Shown one piece after another: positions 28,062 to 39,600 of a stretch of 64,000 nt of DNA. Location of the stretch: assembly GCF_000819745.1 (NCBI RefSeq), contig NZ_CDDA01000015.1:154204-218203 (forward strand). The letters are read 5' to 3'. The stretch comes from Aeromonas bestiarum. GTDB taxonomy: Bacteria; Pseudomonadota; Gammaproteobacteria; Enterobacterales; Aeromonadaceae. The position numbers and the translations under genes are program-made. How positions within the stretch are numbered: position 1 is the first letter of the stretch; each line of letters begins with the position of its first letter. The notes under the pieces are model-generated. The model was not told the origin of the DNA. It searched no databases and worked only from the letters and a program-made list of their open reading frames with translations.

Positions 28062-28613
28062 TCACAGCAGCTTGAAGGGGATGACCAGTCGGCCCGGTTC
28101 CACCTTGAGCGCCTCGACCTTCTCCTTGATCCTGGCTTCGTTTTTGCGACTGCCATCCAGCCGATAGACGGGCGTCTGGGAGAGGAACAGCGAGAGCGAC
28201 TGGTTGAAGGTGGGCAGCAGGGGGGTGAGGGCGGCGCCCACGTCGGCCGGCTCCGTCTTGACCGAGATGAGTTCGAGGTCACGCAGGTAGATGGCGCCCT
28301 GCTCGGCCACATAGTCGGGGCGGGCGCTGAGAGAGAAGCGGATCTTCATCTGCTGGCTGCCAAGGGGGCTGCTGACCTGCAGATCACCGGCAGCATCCAG
28401 CTCGACCCGATCGGCGCGGGCGCGGCCGATGCGGCTCTGCATCTCGTCCAGGCGGATCTTGCTCGACATGATGCCGGGGATCCCCAGCTGTTTCTCGAAG
28501 GCGACCCTCTCTTTGAGGTATTGGTTGATTTCGCCTTCGCTGACGTTGTACTGGGTGAGCGAACAGGCTGCCAGCAGCAGGCTGAGGGGGAGCAGAAGCA
28601 GGTGCTTTAACAT
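28062..28613 (-). CDS. DUF1439 (YceB-like) lipoprotein
   Basis: A 183-residue lipoprotein starting at ATG 28613; a longer in-frame reading to 28775 would bury the signal peptide. The signal MLKHLLLLPLSLLLAAC has a canonical LAAC lipobox, with Cys17 as lipid attachment site. The mature part begins SLTQYNVSEGEINQYLKE, the pattern of the DUF1439/YceB family, which is built like lipid-binding tubular proteins. Function in E. coli is unknown. The 325 bases upstream (28614-28938) contain its own promoter region and the Fur-controlled start of the amo operon. Confidence 0.82.
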   Translation of the reverse strand: MLKHLLLLPLSLLLAACSLTQYNVSEGEINQYLKERVAFEKQLGIPGIMSSKIRLDEMQSRIGRARADRVELDAAGDLQVSSPLGSQQMKIRFSLSARPDYVAEQGAIYLRDLELISVKTEPADVGAALTPLLPTFNQSLSLFLSQTPVYRLDGSRKNEARIKEKVEALKVEPGRLVIPFKLL

Positions 28614-28892
28614 CGACAGTTCCGTGAGTTGAGAGAAGTGACCAGAAAGATGGCGCCATCTTAGGGGGAAATGCCCCTGGCTGCCAGTCTGGGCACACAG
28701 CTGCCGTTTTTGTCGCAGCCTCATATGGGGTGTGGGCTGCGTCTTCATACGAGTAACCCCTTCGGTGCCTGGCATGGCAGGCCGCCAGTGGCGCGGCTTG
28801 CCCTATATCCACAGATAAGTTCCAGTTTTATCGATATAAAAATCCCATTGACCGGGTGATTTCAAAGCGAGTATTTTACCGCCGCACAAATA

Positions 28893-28911
28893 CAAATTGA
28901 TAATCATTATC
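28893..28911 (+). promoter_or_regulatory. Fur box of the amo siderophore operon
   Basis: CAAATTGATAATCATTATC matches the 19-base Fur consensus at most positions, including the whole GATAATCATTATC half. It lies 28 bases before the amoC start, over the probable promoter. Iron repression of the operon is established for amonabactin in Aeromonas. Confidence 0.88.
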
Positions 28912-28938
28912 ATTTTGAATCATATTTGAGGGTGTAAC

Positions 28939-30102
28939 GTGGATACTCTTGTGATGGAAAATAGCGCACCTGCCCAGGCTGCGTCTCCGCCTGATTTCTT
29001 GTTTACCTCAGGTCAGGGCACGATCAGCGCCTACGATCTGGGCCAGCCTATCACCACCCCCGCCTGCGAATGGCCCTTGCTGGAGCGACAGATAGCTCGG
29101 GCGCTGGCGGCGGCCGAGGCTGCAGGGCAAGCCAATCCGCTGCTGATCGGTGCCTTCGCCTTCGACCCGGCCGACGCCTCCTGCCTCTATGTGCCCGGCC
29201 GTTATGAGCGGGGAGAGCGAGCGCCTGCGGCGGAGCGTGCCGCCGAGGCCAATCAGGTCATCTCGGTGCAGAGCACGCCGGCGGCGGCCGAATTCAAGAC
29301 CTCGGTCAGCTCGGCGCTGGATGCCTTCGCCCAGGGTCACCTCGCCAAGGTAGTGCTGTCGCGCAAGCTGATCCTCACGCTGCACAAGCCCGCCGATCCC
29401 GAGCAGGTGCTGGCCCGGCTGATGAGCCAGAATCCCCATGCCTTTCATTTCTCCCTGCCGCTTGGGCAAGATCGCCGCCTGCTCGGCGCCAGCCCCGAGT
29501 TGCTGTTGCGAGTCAGCGGGGGCGAGGTGTTCACCCACCCGCTGGCGGGCTCTGCCAAGCGCGGCGGCGAGCCGGCGCAGGACCGGCAGGTGGCACGGGA
29601 TCTGCTGGCCTCCCGCAAGGATCAGCATGAACACCGTTTGGTGATCGACGAGATCCGCCGGGTGCTGACACCGCACTGCCGCGAGCTGGCCATTCCCGCC
29701 AATCCCACCCTGATGAGCACGGATACCCTCTGGCATCTGGGCACGCCCATCGCCGGCCAGCTGTATCCGGGGCAGGTTTCTGTGCTGTCCCTGGCCTGTC
29801 AACTGCATCCGACCCCGGCCCTGTGTGGTTACCCCACAGAGCTGGCGCGCCAGTTCATCCTCGAGCAGGAGCCCTTCCGGCGCGCCCTGTTCAGCGGCAT
29901 CGTCGGCTGGTGCGACAGTCAGGGCAATGGCGAGTGGGCCGTGGTGATCCGCTGCGGCGTGCTCGATGGCCATCAGGTGGAACTGTTTGCCGGCGCCGGT
30001 ATCGTCGCGGGCTCGGATCCCGCCATGGAGTGGGCCGAGACCGGCACCAAGCTTGGCACCATGCTCAAAGCCCTGGGCCTGAGTCCGGAGGTGGCACAAT
30101 GA
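28939..30102 (+). CDS. amoC: Isochorismate synthase AmoC (EntC family)
   Basis: A 387-residue chorismate-binding enzyme that converts chorismate to isochorismate, the first step of 2,3-dihydroxybenzoate synthesis. It starts at GTG after GAGGGTG. Family marks include [14 protein letters not shown] (about 133), [20 protein letters not shown] (about 182-201), [15 protein letters not shown] (about 203) and the magnesium-binding [18 protein letters not shown] (about 317-334). It is the first gene of amoCEBFAGH, preceded by the Fur box, and overlaps amoE by an ATGA junction. Chorismate supply comes from the AroG and AroA reactions also encoded in this window. Confidence 0.95.
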   Translation: MDTLVMENSAPAQAASPPDFLFTSGQGTISAYDLGQPITTPACEWPLLERQIARALAAAEAAGQANPLLIGAFAFDPADASCLYVPGRYERGERAPAAERAAEANQVISVQSTPAAAEFKTSVSSALDAFAQGHLAKVVLSRKLILTLHKPADPEQVLARLMSQNPHAFHFSLPLGQDRRLLGASPELLLRVSGGEVFTHPLAGSAKRGGEPAQDRQVARDLLASRKDQHEHRLVIDEIRRVLTPHCRELAIPANPTLMSTDTLWHLGTPIAGQLYPGQVSVLSLACQLHPTPALCGYPTELARQFILEQEPFRRALFSGIVGWCDSQGNGEWAVVIRCGVLDGHQVELFAGAGIVAGSDPAMEWAETGTKLGTMLKALGLSPEVAQ

Positions 30103-31784
30103 CTCAGCCCAACCGCTTCCTGCCCTATACCCGCTGGCCCGCAGAGCTGGCGGATCAATACCGAGCCAAGGGCTATTGGCTCGGCGAGCCCTTGACCGCC
30201 ATGCTGGTGCGCCAGTGCGAACTGGCGCCGGATGCCGAGGCCATCCTCTGCGGCGAGCGCAGCTTCAGTTATCGCGAGCTGGACGCCGCCTCGAGCCGAT
30301 TGGCCGGGCGGCTCGCCCGCCATGGCCTGGGGGTGGGGGATACCGCCCTGGTGCAGCTCCCCAATGTGGCCGAATTCTATCTGGTGTTTTTTGCCCTGCT
30401 CAAAGTCGGCATAGCCCCGGTCAATGCCCTCTTTAGCCACAACCGGCTGGAGCTGGCCTCTTACGCCGAGCAGATAGCCCCCCGGCTCTTTATCGGCTCG
30501 CTCGCCCATGCGCTGTTTGCCAACGGGGATCGCCACAGTGACCTGCTGCGAGGCATAGGCGCCGAGCTGGTGTTGCTCGATGGGGAAGATGGCGAGCTGG
30601 GGCTGGCCCATTGGCTGAGTGATCTGGCAAAGACCGAAGGATTGGCCGTCCCCGCCTATGGCCCGAGTCCTGCGGACGAGGTGGCCTTCTTCCAGCTCTC
30701 CGGCGGCAGCACAGGTACTCCCAAGCTGATCCCCCGCACTCACGACGACTATCTCTACAGCGTGCGCCGCAGCAACGAGATCTGTGAATTGGGGCCCCAC
30801 ACCCGCTATCTGTGCGCCCTGCCGGCGCCTCACAACTTCCCCCTGAGCTCTCCCGGGGCGCTGGGGGTGTTCGAGGCGGGCGGCGCCGTGGTGCTGGCGC
30901 CGGATCCCGGCCCCATGAGCTGCTTCCCGCTGATCGCCCGCCACCAGGTCAACCTCACCTCTTTGGTGCCGCCGGCCGTCTCCCTCTGGTTGCAGGCGGC
31001 CGAGGCGGATCCGTCCGTCCGCCGTCAGATCGAGAGCCTGGCCTTGCTGCAGGTGGGCGGCGCCAAGCTGGCCGAGGCGGTGGCGCGCAAGATCACCCCG
31101 CTGCTCGGCTGCCGGCTGCAACAGGTGTTCGGCATGGCCGAAGGTCTGGTCAACTACACCCGGCTGGACGATAGCGATGACAAGATAATCCACACCCAGG
31201 GCCGCCCCATGAGCCCGGACGACGAGGTGCGGATCCTGGATGAGGAGGGCAACCCGGTCGCCCCGGGCCAGCCCGGCGCCCTGCATACCCGTGGCCCCTA
31301 TACCTTCCGCGGTTACTACCAGAGCCCGGCCCACAACGCCCGGGTATTCGATGCCGAGGGCTTCTACTGCTCCGGCGATCTGGTGGTGCAAGACCAGGAC
31401 GGCTACCTGACGGTGGTGGGGCGGCAGAAGGATCAGATCAACAGAGGCGGCGAAAAGATAGCGGCGGAAGAGGTGGAAAACCAGCTGCTGCACCACCCGG
31501 CCATCACCCATGCTGCCCTGGTCTCCATGCCCGACAGCGCCATGGGGGAGAAGAGCTGCGCCTTCATCGTCAGCACGGATCCCGCCTTGAAGCCGCTGGC
31601 CTTGCGCAAGTTTCTGCGCGAGCGCGGCGTGGCGGATTTCAAGCTGCCCGACCGTTTCGAAACCCTGGATGCCCTGCCCATGACGGCGGTGGGCAAGATA
31701 GACAAGCAGGGGCTGCGGGCGCGTATCGCGCACCTCATAGCCGCCGGCAATCCTCTACAGCTTAAAACTAAAAAGGAATCATGA
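30099..31784 (+). CDS. amoE: 2,3-Dihydroxybenzoate-AMP ligase AmoE (EntE family)
   Basis: A 561-residue stand-alone aryl adenylation enzyme that activates 2,3-dihydroxybenzoate and loads it on the carrier domain of AmoB. The start ATG overlaps the amoC stop (ATGA). Visible motifs are the P-loop [19 protein letters not shown] (about 197-215), the [13 protein letters not shown] aryl-pocket segment typical of EntE/Dhb[18 protein letters not shown] (about 343), the core [11 protein letters not shown], and the A10 lysine near [13 protein letters not shown] (about 531). Confidence 0.95.
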   Translation: MTQPNRFLPYTRWPAELADQYRAKGYWLGEPLTAMLVRQCELAPDAEAILCGERSFSYRELDAASSRLAGRLARHGLGVGDTALVQLPNVAEFYLVFFALLKVGIAPVNALFSHNRLELASYAEQIAPRLFIGSLAHALFANGDRHSDLLRGIGAELVLLDGEDGELGLAHWLSDLAKTEGLAVPAYGPSPADEVAFFQLSGGSTGTPKLIPRTHDDYLYSVRRSNEICELGPHTRYLCALPAPHNFPLSSPGALGVFEAGGAVVLAPDPGPMSCFPLIARHQVNLTSLVPPAVSLWLQAAEADPSVRRQIESLALLQVGGAKLAEAVARKITPLLGCRLQQVFGMAEGLVNYTRLDDSDDKIIHTQGRPMSPDDEVRILDEEGNPVAPGQPGALHTRGPYTFRGYYQSPAHNARVFDAEGFYCSGDLVVQDQDGYLTVVGRQKDQINRGGEKIAAEEVENQLLHHPAITHAALVSMPDSAMGEKSCAFIVSTDPALKPLALRKFLRERGVADFKLPDRFETLDALPMTAVGKIDKQGLRARIAHLIAAGNPLQLKTKKES

Positions 31785-31788
31785 CGTT

Positions 31789-32703
31789 ATGGCTATCCCA
31801 ACCCTGAACAATTACGCCATGCCCAGCCAGTGGAAGGCCAACAAGGTCGACTGGACCCTGGATCCCAAACGCGCCGCCCTGCTGATCCACGACATGCAGG
31901 AGTACTTCACCGCCTTCTACGGCGAGAACAGCCCGTTGATCGCCGCACTGACCGAGCGGCTCGCCGCTGTGCGCAAACAGTGCAAGGCCCTCGGCATTCC
32001 GGTCTTCTACACCGCCCAGCCCAAGGATCAGGCCCCCGAGGACAGAGCCCTGCTCAACGACATGTGGGGCCCGGGTCTGAACAAGAGCCCCGAGCTGCAA
32101 CAGGTGGTGGCAGCGCTGCGTCCGGAGCGTGACGATATTGTGTTGGTCAAGTGGCGCTACAGCGCCTTCCAGCGCTCCGAGCTGGAACAGATGCTTAAAG
32201 GTTTGGGGCGGGATCAGCTCATCATAGGCGGCATCTACGGCCACATCGGCTGCATGATGACCGCCTGCGACGCCTTCATGCGCGACATCCAGCCCTTCTT
32301 CCTGGCGGACGGGGTGGCGGACTTCTCCCAGGCGGATCACCAGATGGCGCTCGACTACGTGGCGACCCGCTGCGGCAAGGTGGTGCCCTGCGAGGAGGTG
32401 CTGGCGCTCGCCCCGGTTTCTGCGTCTGCCGCCCAGCCCACCAATCCGTTACTGACGTATGAGGGGCTCAAGGCGCGGCTGCTGAGCCATATCGACGAGG
32501 ATGAAGAAGAGTTCGATGCGGACGAGAACCTGATCGACTACGGCCTGGATTCGGTGCGCATCATGTCCCTGCTCACCGAGTGGCGCGCCGCCGGGGTGGA
32601 GCTGGGCTTCGTGGACTTGGCCAAGCTGCCGACCCTCAACGGCTGGTGGCGCCTGATCGAGAAAAAGCTGGCCGAGCAAAACACCCTGGAGGTGGTGCAA
32701 TGA
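31789..32703 (+). CDS. amoB: Isochorismatase with aryl carrier domain AmoB (EntB family)
   Basis: A 304-residue bifunctional protein. Residues 1-210 form the isochorismatase, with [15 protein letters not shown] (catalytic Asp, about 33), [15 protein letters not shown] and [20 protein letters not shown] (about 146-165). It hydrolyses isochorismate to 2,3-dihydro-2,3-dihydroxybenzoate. Residues 225-300 are an aryl carrier domain with the Ppant serine in [13 protein letters not shown] (about 250). It follows amoE by four bases and overlaps amoF by ATGA. The carrier must be activated by the transferase encoded at 45620. Confidence 0.95.
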   Translation: MAIPTLNNYAMPSQWKANKVDWTLDPKRAALLIHDMQEYFTAFYGENSPLIAALTERLAAVRKQCKALGIPVFYTAQPKDQAPEDRALLNDMWGPGLNKSPELQQVVAALRPERDDIVLVKWRYSAFQRSELEQMLKGLGRDQLIIGGIYGHIGCMMTACDAFMRDIQPFFLADGVADFSQADHQMALDYVATRCGKVVPCEEVLALAPVSASAAQPTNPLLTYEGLKARLLSHIDEDEEEFDADENLIDYGLDSVRIMSLLTEWRAAGVELGFVDLAKLPTLNGWWRLIEKKLAEQNTLEVVQ

Positions 32704-35700
32704 GCCGCTTCCCCTTGACCATACCCCAGCAGGGGCTCTGGTCCGGTCATCTGCTCAACGACGACAAGGCGATGTTCAACACCGCCGAGTGCATCGCCTT
32801 CGATGGCAAGGTCGACACGGCCGTGCTGGTGGCTGCGCTCACCCGGGCTGTGGGTGAGTGCGAGGCGCTCAAGGGCCACTTCGAAGAGGATGGGGAGACG
32901 GTCTGCTTCGTCTCGGACGAGGCACAGCTCGCCTATGGTGAGGTGAACCTGGCGAGTGATGACGAGGCCGCTGCCCGCGCCTGGGCCTGGGCCGATCTGC
33001 GCCGCCCGTTCGAGTTGACCAAAGAAGCGCCCTGCCGCTTCGCCTTGCTGCGCGGCCCCGGTCGGGATTACCTCTACAGCTGCGTGCACCACATAGCGCT
33101 GGACGGCTTTGGCACCACCTTGCTGTTCCAGCGCATCGCCGAACTCTATGGCGAAGGGCTGGCAGGGGCTGTGCCGTCGCCATCGCCGTTTGGCCTGCTG
33201 GATGAGGTGCTGGCCGAAGAGCTGGCCCGCGAGGATAGCGGCAAGAACGCCGCCGCCCGCAGCTTCTGGCAGGAGCAATTGCAGGCCTGGCCCGAGGTGA
33301 AATCCTTTGGCGAGGCCCGCGCCCCCATCGCCGCCGAGTTTATTCGCGAGAGCCGCCCGCTGCCGGCAGCGCTGTGGCAGGCGCTGACCGGTTTTGCCGA
33401 CGAGCACAAGCTGGGTTGGCCCGATCTGCTGCTGGCCGGCCTCTCGGCCCAGCTCTCCTTGGCGAGCGGCCAGAACCAGACCCTGCTTGGCCTGATGATG
33501 ATGAACCGCATCGGCTCGGCCTCCCTGACCGTGCCCTGCATGCAGATGAACATTACCCCCCTGGCTCTTGAGCTTGGTGAAGAGCTGAGTCTGGCGGGGG
33601 CCGCCGGCGCCGTGGCCAAGGCCAAGCGCGGGGTGCGCAAGCACCAGCACTACCGCTACGAGCTGCTGCGCCGCGACCTTGGCCTGGTGGGGGGCGACAA
33701 GCGCCTGTTCGGCCCTCTGGTCAATATCATGCCGTTCGATCATGCCCGCCGGTTTGGCCCCCTCAATGCCCATATTCTCAACATCAGCGCCGGCCCTGTG
33801 GAGGATCTCACCATAGAGGTGCAAGTCGGCGCCGACGGTCAGCCCAGGCTGGATCTGGACGCCAATCCCGGTTGCTACCAGCAGGGGGATCTGGTGCGCA
33901 TCGCCGATACCCTGTTCGCCCTGCTGGGCCGCTGGCTGGCCGAGCCCACCCTGACTCTGGGAAGCCTCAAGGCCGACTGGCTGGCCGAGCAGCGGCTGGC
34001 TGCGCTGATCTCGGGCCCTGACCATGAAGTGATCAAGGTGCGTCCCGTACTGGATGCGCTCTGCCACTTCGCGGCTCAGACCCCGCACAAGATCGCCCTG
34101 ATACAAGGGGAGGTGAGTGTCAGCTACGAGGTGCTGCTGACCCGCTGCGAGCAGATGGCGGCGGCCCTGCAGGCGTCCGGTGTGCAGCCGGGGGACAGGG
34201 TCGGCGTCATGCTGGCCCGCACCCCCCAGGCCATCTTCGCCCAGCTGGCTGTACTCCTGGCGGGCGCCGTCTATGTGCCCCTCGACCCCGAGCAGCCGCT
34301 GGAGCGCCAGGGCCACATACTGCGGCTGGGGGAGGTCAAGACCCTGATCACCCAGGCCGAGTATCGCCACAAGCTGGTCAGCCTGTTCGAGGGCCGTACT
34401 CTCTTGGTTGGGGATCTGCTGGCGAGGGATCTGGTGAGCGGCGATCGGCTCAACCAGCCGGCCGCCGGTTGCGCCGTTGCCTACCTGATGTTCACCTCGG
34501 GCTCGACCGGCCTGCCCAAGGGGGTGGCGGTCAGCCACGGGGCGCTGGATCACTTCGCCGCCGCCGCCCGCTGCCGCTACCACCTGGACGAGGGGGCGCG
34601 GATGTTGCAATTCGCCCCCTTCAACTTCGACGCCAGCATAGAGGAGGTGTTCGCCACCCTGAGCGCCGGTGCCACCCTGGTGCTGCGCACTGACGCCCTG
34701 CTCGAATCCATCCCCGCCTTCGTGGCCGGGGTGGAGGAGCTGGGGATCACCCACCTCGACCTGCCCACCGCCTTCTGGAACGAGTGGGTGGTGTCGCTGG
34801 GCGCGGGTCAGGCCCATATCCCGGCCAATCTGGCCACCGTCATCATAGGCGGCGAGGCTGTCTACCCCGAGCAGCTCGCCCAGTGGCAGCGTCAGGGCCG
34901 CACTGATGTGCGTCTGTTCAACACCTACGGCCCCACCGAGACCACAGTGGTGGTGACCACTCAGGAGCTGCAGCAGGAAGATCCGAGCCAGGCCCAGCTG
35001 CCCATAGGTCTGCCGCTGCCCGGCATGCAGGCGCTTATCCTGGGGGCGGGGGAGCAACCCGCCAGCGAGGGTGAGCTGGTGCTGCTCGGCCCGCAACTGG
35101 CCAACGGCTATGTGGGCGGCGTACAGGGGAGCTTTGGCACCCTGCGGATCGGCGAAGAGGACCTGCCCGTCTATCGCACCGGCGATCGCGTGCGCTGGGT
35201 GGCCGGCCGGCTGGTCTACCTGGGCCGCCGCGACAACGAGTTCAAGATCAGCGGCTATCGCATCCAGCCCGGCGAGGTGGAGGCCCAGCTGCTGGCCCTG
35301 CCGGGGGTGGACGAGGCGTGCGTGCAGGGGGTGAGCATCGGCAGCGTGCGCCGGCTGGTGGCCTTCGTGGCCGGGTCCGAGCGCGACAGCCGGGTCATCA
35401 AGGCGCAGCTCGCCAAGGTGTTGCCCGCCGCCATGATCCCCACCGACTATCGCCACTTTGATCAGCTGCCCCGCACCGGCTCCAACAAGCTGGATCGCAA
35501 GGGGCTGCTGGCCCAATACCATGCGGGCGGGGAAGCCCTGACCCTCGGCAGCGAGACCGAGAACCGGGTCGGCGCCATCTGGCAGCAGATCCTGGGGCTC
35601 GCCACCATGGGGCCGGCGGACAACTTCTTCGAGCTGGGGGGCCAGTCCCTGCAGACCATCCAGATTGTCAACCGGCTCGGCGCCGAGTTCGGGGTGCTGG

Positions 35701-35804
35701 TGAAGGTCTCCGATGTCTTCGACCACCCTCGTCTCGACGACTTCTGCCGTTTCCTCGACGGCAAGCTGACCGAGGATGAAGAGAGCGTGGAGATGGTCTG
35801 GTGA
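32700..35804 (+). CDS. amoF: Nonribosomal peptide synthetase AmoF (C-A-T, lysine-activating)
   Basis: A 1034-residue NRPS whose ATG overlaps the amoB stop. The domains are: condensation (about 1-430; active site HHIALDG near 127), adenylation (about 445-930; [17 protein letters not shown] near 600, NTYGPTETT near 742, YRTGDRVRW near 828) and carrier (about 945-1025; [13 protein letters not shown], Ppant serine near 981). Reading the pocket residues by hand against GrsA gives D-A-E-D-I-G-T-V-V, which agrees with the lysine code as I remember it. The protein ends right after the carrier domain and lacks the thioesterase found in EntF. In amonabactin synthesis AmoF is known to handle lysine and to act iteratively. 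Confidence 0.93.
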   Translation: MSRFPLTIPQQGLWSGHLLNDDKAMFNTAECIAFDGKVDTAVLVAALTRAVGECEALKGHFEEDGETVCFVSDEAQLAYGEVNLASDDEAAARAWAWADLRRPFELTKEAPCRFALLRGPGRDYLYSCVHHIALDGFGTTLLFQRIAELYGEGLAGAVPSPSPFGLLDEVLAEELAREDSGKNAAARSFWQEQLQAWPEVKSFGEARAPIAAEFIRESRPLPAALWQALTGFADEHKLGWPDLLLAGLSAQLSLASGQNQTLLGLMMMNRIGSASLTVPCMQMNITPLALELGEELSLAGAAGAVAKAKRGVRKHQHYRYELLRRDLGLVGGDKRLFGPLVNIMPFDHARRFGPLNAHILNISAGPVEDLTIEVQVGADGQPRLDLDANPGCYQQGDLVRIADTLFALLGRWLAEPTLTLGSLKADWLAEQRLAALISGPDHEVIKVRPVLDALCHFAAQTPHKIALIQGEVSVSYEVLLTRCEQMAAALQASGVQPGDRVGVMLARTPQAIFAQLAVLLAGAVYVPLDPEQPLERQGHILRLGEVKTLITQAEYRHKLVSLFEGRTLLVGDLLARDLVSGDRLNQPAAGCAVAYLMFTSGSTGLPKGVAVSHGALDHFAAAARCRYHLDEGARMLQFAPFNFDASIEEVFATLSAGATLVLRTDALLESIPAFVAGVEELGITHLDLPTAFWNEWVVSLGAGQAHIPANLATVIIGGEAVYPEQLAQWQRQGRTDVRLFNTYGPTETTVVVTTQELQQEDPSQAQLPIGLPLPGMQALILGAGEQPASEGELVLLGPQLANGYVGGVQGSFGTLRIGEEDLPVYRTGDRVRWVAGRLVYLGRRDNEFKISGYRIQPGEVEAQLLALPGVDEACVQGVSIGSVRRLVAFVAGSERDSRVIKAQLAKVLPAAMIPTDYRHFDQLPRTGSNKLDRKGLLAQYHAGGEALTLGSETENRVGAIWQQILGLATMGPADNFFELGGQSLQTIQIVNRLGAEFGVLVKVSDVFDHPRLDDFCRFLDGKLTEDEESVEMVW

Positions 35805-36583
35805 TGAGCAAGATGACGAAGGATCAGCAAAAAATGGCGTTTGATTTCACTGGCAAGCGGGTCTGGGTGACCGGGGCCGGGCGCGGCATCGGGCGCGAGG
35901 TGGCGGAGCAGTTCGTGGCCGCCGGCGCCGCCGTGGTGGGGCTGGATCTGGCGTTCCCCGAGGCAGACTACCCCTATGCCACCCGGCTGCTCGACATCGG
36001 TGATGCGGCGGCGGTGAACGCCTGCTGCGCAGCGCTGCTGGCAGACGGCGGGCTGGATGTGCTGGTCAACGGGGCCGGGGTGCTGCGCCTCGGCCCCACC
36101 GAAACCCTGACCGATGACGACTGGCACGACTGCATGACGGTCAACGCCAGCGGCGTTTTCTATCTTCTGAGGGCCCTGGTGCCCCACTTCAAGGCGCAGC
36201 AGCGCGGCGCCATCGTCACCATAGGCTCCAACGCGGCCCATGTGCCGCGCATGCAGATGGCGGCCTACTGCGCCTCCAAGGCGGCGGTCACCAGCCTGAC
36301 CCAGACGGTAGGGCTGGAACTGGCCCCCTTCGGCGTGCGGGTCAACCTGGTGTCGCCGGGCTCGACGGATACCCCCATGCTGCGCGGCATGCTGCCCGAT
36401 GAAGGGGCCATGGCCCGCACCATAGCCGGGCTGCCGGCCCAGTTCAAACTCGGCATCCCACTGAACAAGATCGCCACCCCCCGCGAGATCGCCAATACCG
36501 TCCTCTTCCTGGCCTCGAGCCTGGCCAGCCACATCACGCTGCAGGATCTGGTTGTCGACGGCGGCGCCACCCTGAGCGCCTGA
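35804..36583 (+). CDS. amoA: 2,3-Dihydro-2,3-dihydroxybenzoate dehydrogenase AmoA (EntA family)
   Basis: A 259-residue short-chain dehydrogenase that oxidises the AmoB product to 2,3-dihydroxybenzoate with NAD. The cofactor motif is VTGAGRGIGREVAEQF (about 17-32). The family segments LDVLVNGAGVLRLGP (about 83-97), the catalytic serine in VTIGSNAAHVPR and YCASKAAV (Tyr-x3-Lys, about 156-163) are all present. I chose the ATG at 35804, which overlaps the amoF stop (TGATG); a GTG one codon earlier is also possible. Confidence 0.94.
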   Translation: MSKMTKDQQKMAFDFTGKRVWVTGAGRGIGREVAEQFVAAGAAVVGLDLAFPEADYPYATRLLDIGDAAAVNACCAALLADGGLDVLVNGAGVLRLGPTETLTDDDWHDCMTVNASGVFYLLRALVPHFKAQQRGAIVTIGSNAAHVPRMQMAAYCASKAAVTSLTQTVGLELAPFGVRVNLVSPGSTDTPMLRGMLPDEGAMARTIAGLPAQFKLGIPLNKIATPREIANTVLFLASSLASHITLQDLVVDGGATLSA

Positions 36584-36604
36584 TCCAAGAGGCTGAGATA
36601 ACTT

Positions 36605-39600
36605 ATGAACAACATGATTGCGTTGCTCCAGCAGCTGGAGCGCCAGGGAGTCAAGCTGGCCCTGAACGACAAGGGCCAGCTCATCTCCCAGTCGAGCAAG
36701 GAGGCGGTGACCCCCGCCATCGGCGCCCAAATCAAGGCGCACAAGGATGAGCTGGTGCGCTGCCTGGCGGCCCGTGCCGCCTTCGAGGCGCCTATCGTCG
36801 CCCAGGGCGCCCTGCAGGGGCCGCTCTCGTCGTCCCAGAGCGGGCTCTGGTTTATCGAGCAGTACGAGGAGGCCTCCCACCTCTACAACATGCCGGTCTA
36901 TTTTCGGGTGAGCGGCGAGCTCGACACAGTCGCCCTGGAGTTTGCCTTCGATCACCTGTTTGCCCGCCATCCCAGCATGCGCACCCGCTTCATCAAAGAC
37001 GAGGCGGGCAGGGGGGCGCAGGAGATACTGCCCCACGTGCCCTTCAAGCTGCAGATAGAGGATGTCAGCGCAGAGCCCAAAGCCGAGCGCGAAGCCTATG
37101 TGGCGCGGCGGGTGCGCGAAGAGATAGGGCGCCCCTTCTCCCTGACCCAAGGGGACTTGAGCCGGGTGCACCTCATCCGGTTGGGGAGCCATGAGCACGT
37201 GCTGCTAATCACCCAGCACCACATCATCTCCGATGGCTGGTCGGTCAAGAATATGTTTGCCGACTTGAAGCGTGCCTTCCTGGCTCATCAGAACCGTGCG
37301 CCCTTGAGCGTGCCCGAGTTGCCGCTCACCTACCTCGACTACGCCCACTGGTTCAACTCGCCGCGTTTTCTGGATTATCACGCCGAGTTCAAACCGTTCT
37401 GGGTCGACCGCCTCGGTGGCAGCCCCGAGGTCCACGGCCTGCCGCTCGACAAGCCGCGTCCGGCCCATCAGGCCAGTGGCGGCGAGCTGGTCTTCTCCAC
37501 CATAGACAACGCCTTGTGGGAGAGCTTCAAACGGCTGTGCCAGCGCCACAGCACCTCCAACTTCATCGGCCTGCACGCCCTGTTCGCCCTGCTGATGGTG
37601 CGCCAGAGCGGGGAGAAGGAAGTCGTCATAGGCACGCCGCTCGCCTACCGTGAGCGCCACGAGATAGAGTCGCTGGTGGGCTTTTTCGTCAATACCCTGG
37701 TGCTGCGCACCCAGCTGGCAGGGCGCCCCAGCTTTATCGACTACCTGCAACAGTGCCGGGAGGAGGATCTGGCGGCCTTCGATCACCAGCTCTACCGCTT
37801 CGAGGCGCTGGCCGAGGCCATAGGCGCCGATCGCACCACCGCCATCAACCCCATCTTCCAGATCATGCTGGTCTATCAGGCCAAGGTGGACTTCAACGAT
37901 CTCATCCCCGGCTGCCAGCTGGTGGAGGAGACCTCCCCCGTGCTGCCCGCCAAGACCGACATCTCGGTCAAGGTGACCGAGCTGATGGATTCCGTCAGGG
38001 TGGACTGGCTGTTCGCCACCGCCCTGTTCGAGCGGGAAACGATTGAAAGTTATGCGGACAGGCTGCTGCACCTGATGCGCGCCGTGGTAGCGGCCCCCGA
38101 GACCGACATCTGGCAACTGCCGCTGGAGGCGGGCACAGACCAGACGGCGCTGGCCGCCGAGCTTGCCAGCCTGCCTCTGGATTACCCCAGCCGCGACACC
38201 CTGCTCTGCCATATCGAGCAGCGGGCCGGGCAGTTCCCGGGCGCGCTGGCGGTCAGCGATGGTGCGAACGCTCTGTCTTATGGCGAACTGGAGGCGAGCG
38301 CCAACCGGCTGGCCCACTGGCTGCAATCCTGCGGCGTGACCCCGGGCGCCGCCATCGGCATCCAGGCCAGACGCGATGTCGCCTTCGTCATCGCCCTGCT
38401 CGCCTGCTGGAAGGCGGGGGCGGCCTATGTACCGCTGGATCCTGCCTATCCCGCCGAGCGGCTGGCCCATATCCTGAGTGACGCCAGCATTGGGCTGGTG
38501 CTGGGGGGAGAGCCGGATGCCCGGCTCGCCGAGGCCATCAAGGGCACAGATGCCGGTTACCACAACCTGCATCGGCTGGCGCTGGATGGGTTGCCAACCA
38601 GCACTCCCGCCATCCCCCGGGACGCCGCCATGCTGGCCCAGGTCATCTATACCTCCGGCAGCACGGGCCTGCCCAAGGGGGTCATGGTGGAGCAGGGCAG
38701 CCTGGTCAACCTGATGGCGGATCATGGCGCGCGCATTGCCCTTGATCAGGATGGCGCCATGTTCAACTGCATGTCTCTGTCGTTTGATGCGGGCAATATG
38801 ACCACCTTGCTGCCGCTCTACTGCGGCGCGGCCCTGCACTTTGGTGAGCCGGGCGAGGGGGCCATCACGGCCGCGATCAACTGTGGCGCCAGCCATATGA
38901 TCCTGCCGACCGCCCTGCTGGCGAACCTGTTGCCACCGACCGATCTCGGTTCTCTGCGCGCCATCGGCTTTGGCGGTGAGGCCTGCCCGAGCAGCCTGGT
39001 GGAACGCTGGGGGGAGCGGGTAGCACTCTTTAATATGTACGGCCCGACCGAGTGCACAGTCACTGCGCTCTGCGCGCGGCTCGTGCCGGGTCAGCCCATC
39101 ACCATAGGCCAGCCCATCAGCAATTTAAAAGCACTGATCCTGGACGAAGGGGGCAACCTCTGCCCCGTGGGTGTGCCCGGCGAGCTCTGCCTGAGTGGTC
39201 TGGGTCTTGCTCGTGGCTACCTCAATCTACCGGAGCGAACCCAAGAGGCTTTTATCGAGCTGGCTCTCGACGGTCGTACCCATCGCCTCTACCGCACAGG
39301 CGATCGGGCGCTCAGGCGCCGCGACGGCAACATCCAGTATCTGGGCCGGATTGACGAGCAGATCAAGCTGCGCGGCTATCGCATCGAGCCCGGCGAGATA
39401 GAGACGCAAGTCGCCGCGCTGTGCCCGGCCATCCGCCAGATCAAGGTGGTGGTGCAAGACGGCCGCCTGCTGGCGTACGCCTGCCTGCATGAGGGGGCGA
39501 GCGAGCCGGACGGCGAGGCCCTGCTGCAACGGGCCGGCGAATGCCTGCCCGAATACATGGTGCCGGTGCGGCTCTGCTGGCTGCCCGAGATGCCGCTCAC

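Noticed and set aside
32538..35726. A 1062-codon open frame on the minus strand opposite amoF (and similar long antisense frames opposite amoG, amoE and htpG)
   Set aside because: In high-G+C DNA the opposite strand of a real gene is often open. The translations are rich in His, Gln, Gly and Arg without domains, while the plus-strand frames carry full NRPS motifs.
35500..35804. Thioesterase domain expected at the end of an EntF-like AmoF
   Set aside because: The protein stops about 50 residues after the carrier serine; no GxSxG hydrolase motif follows.
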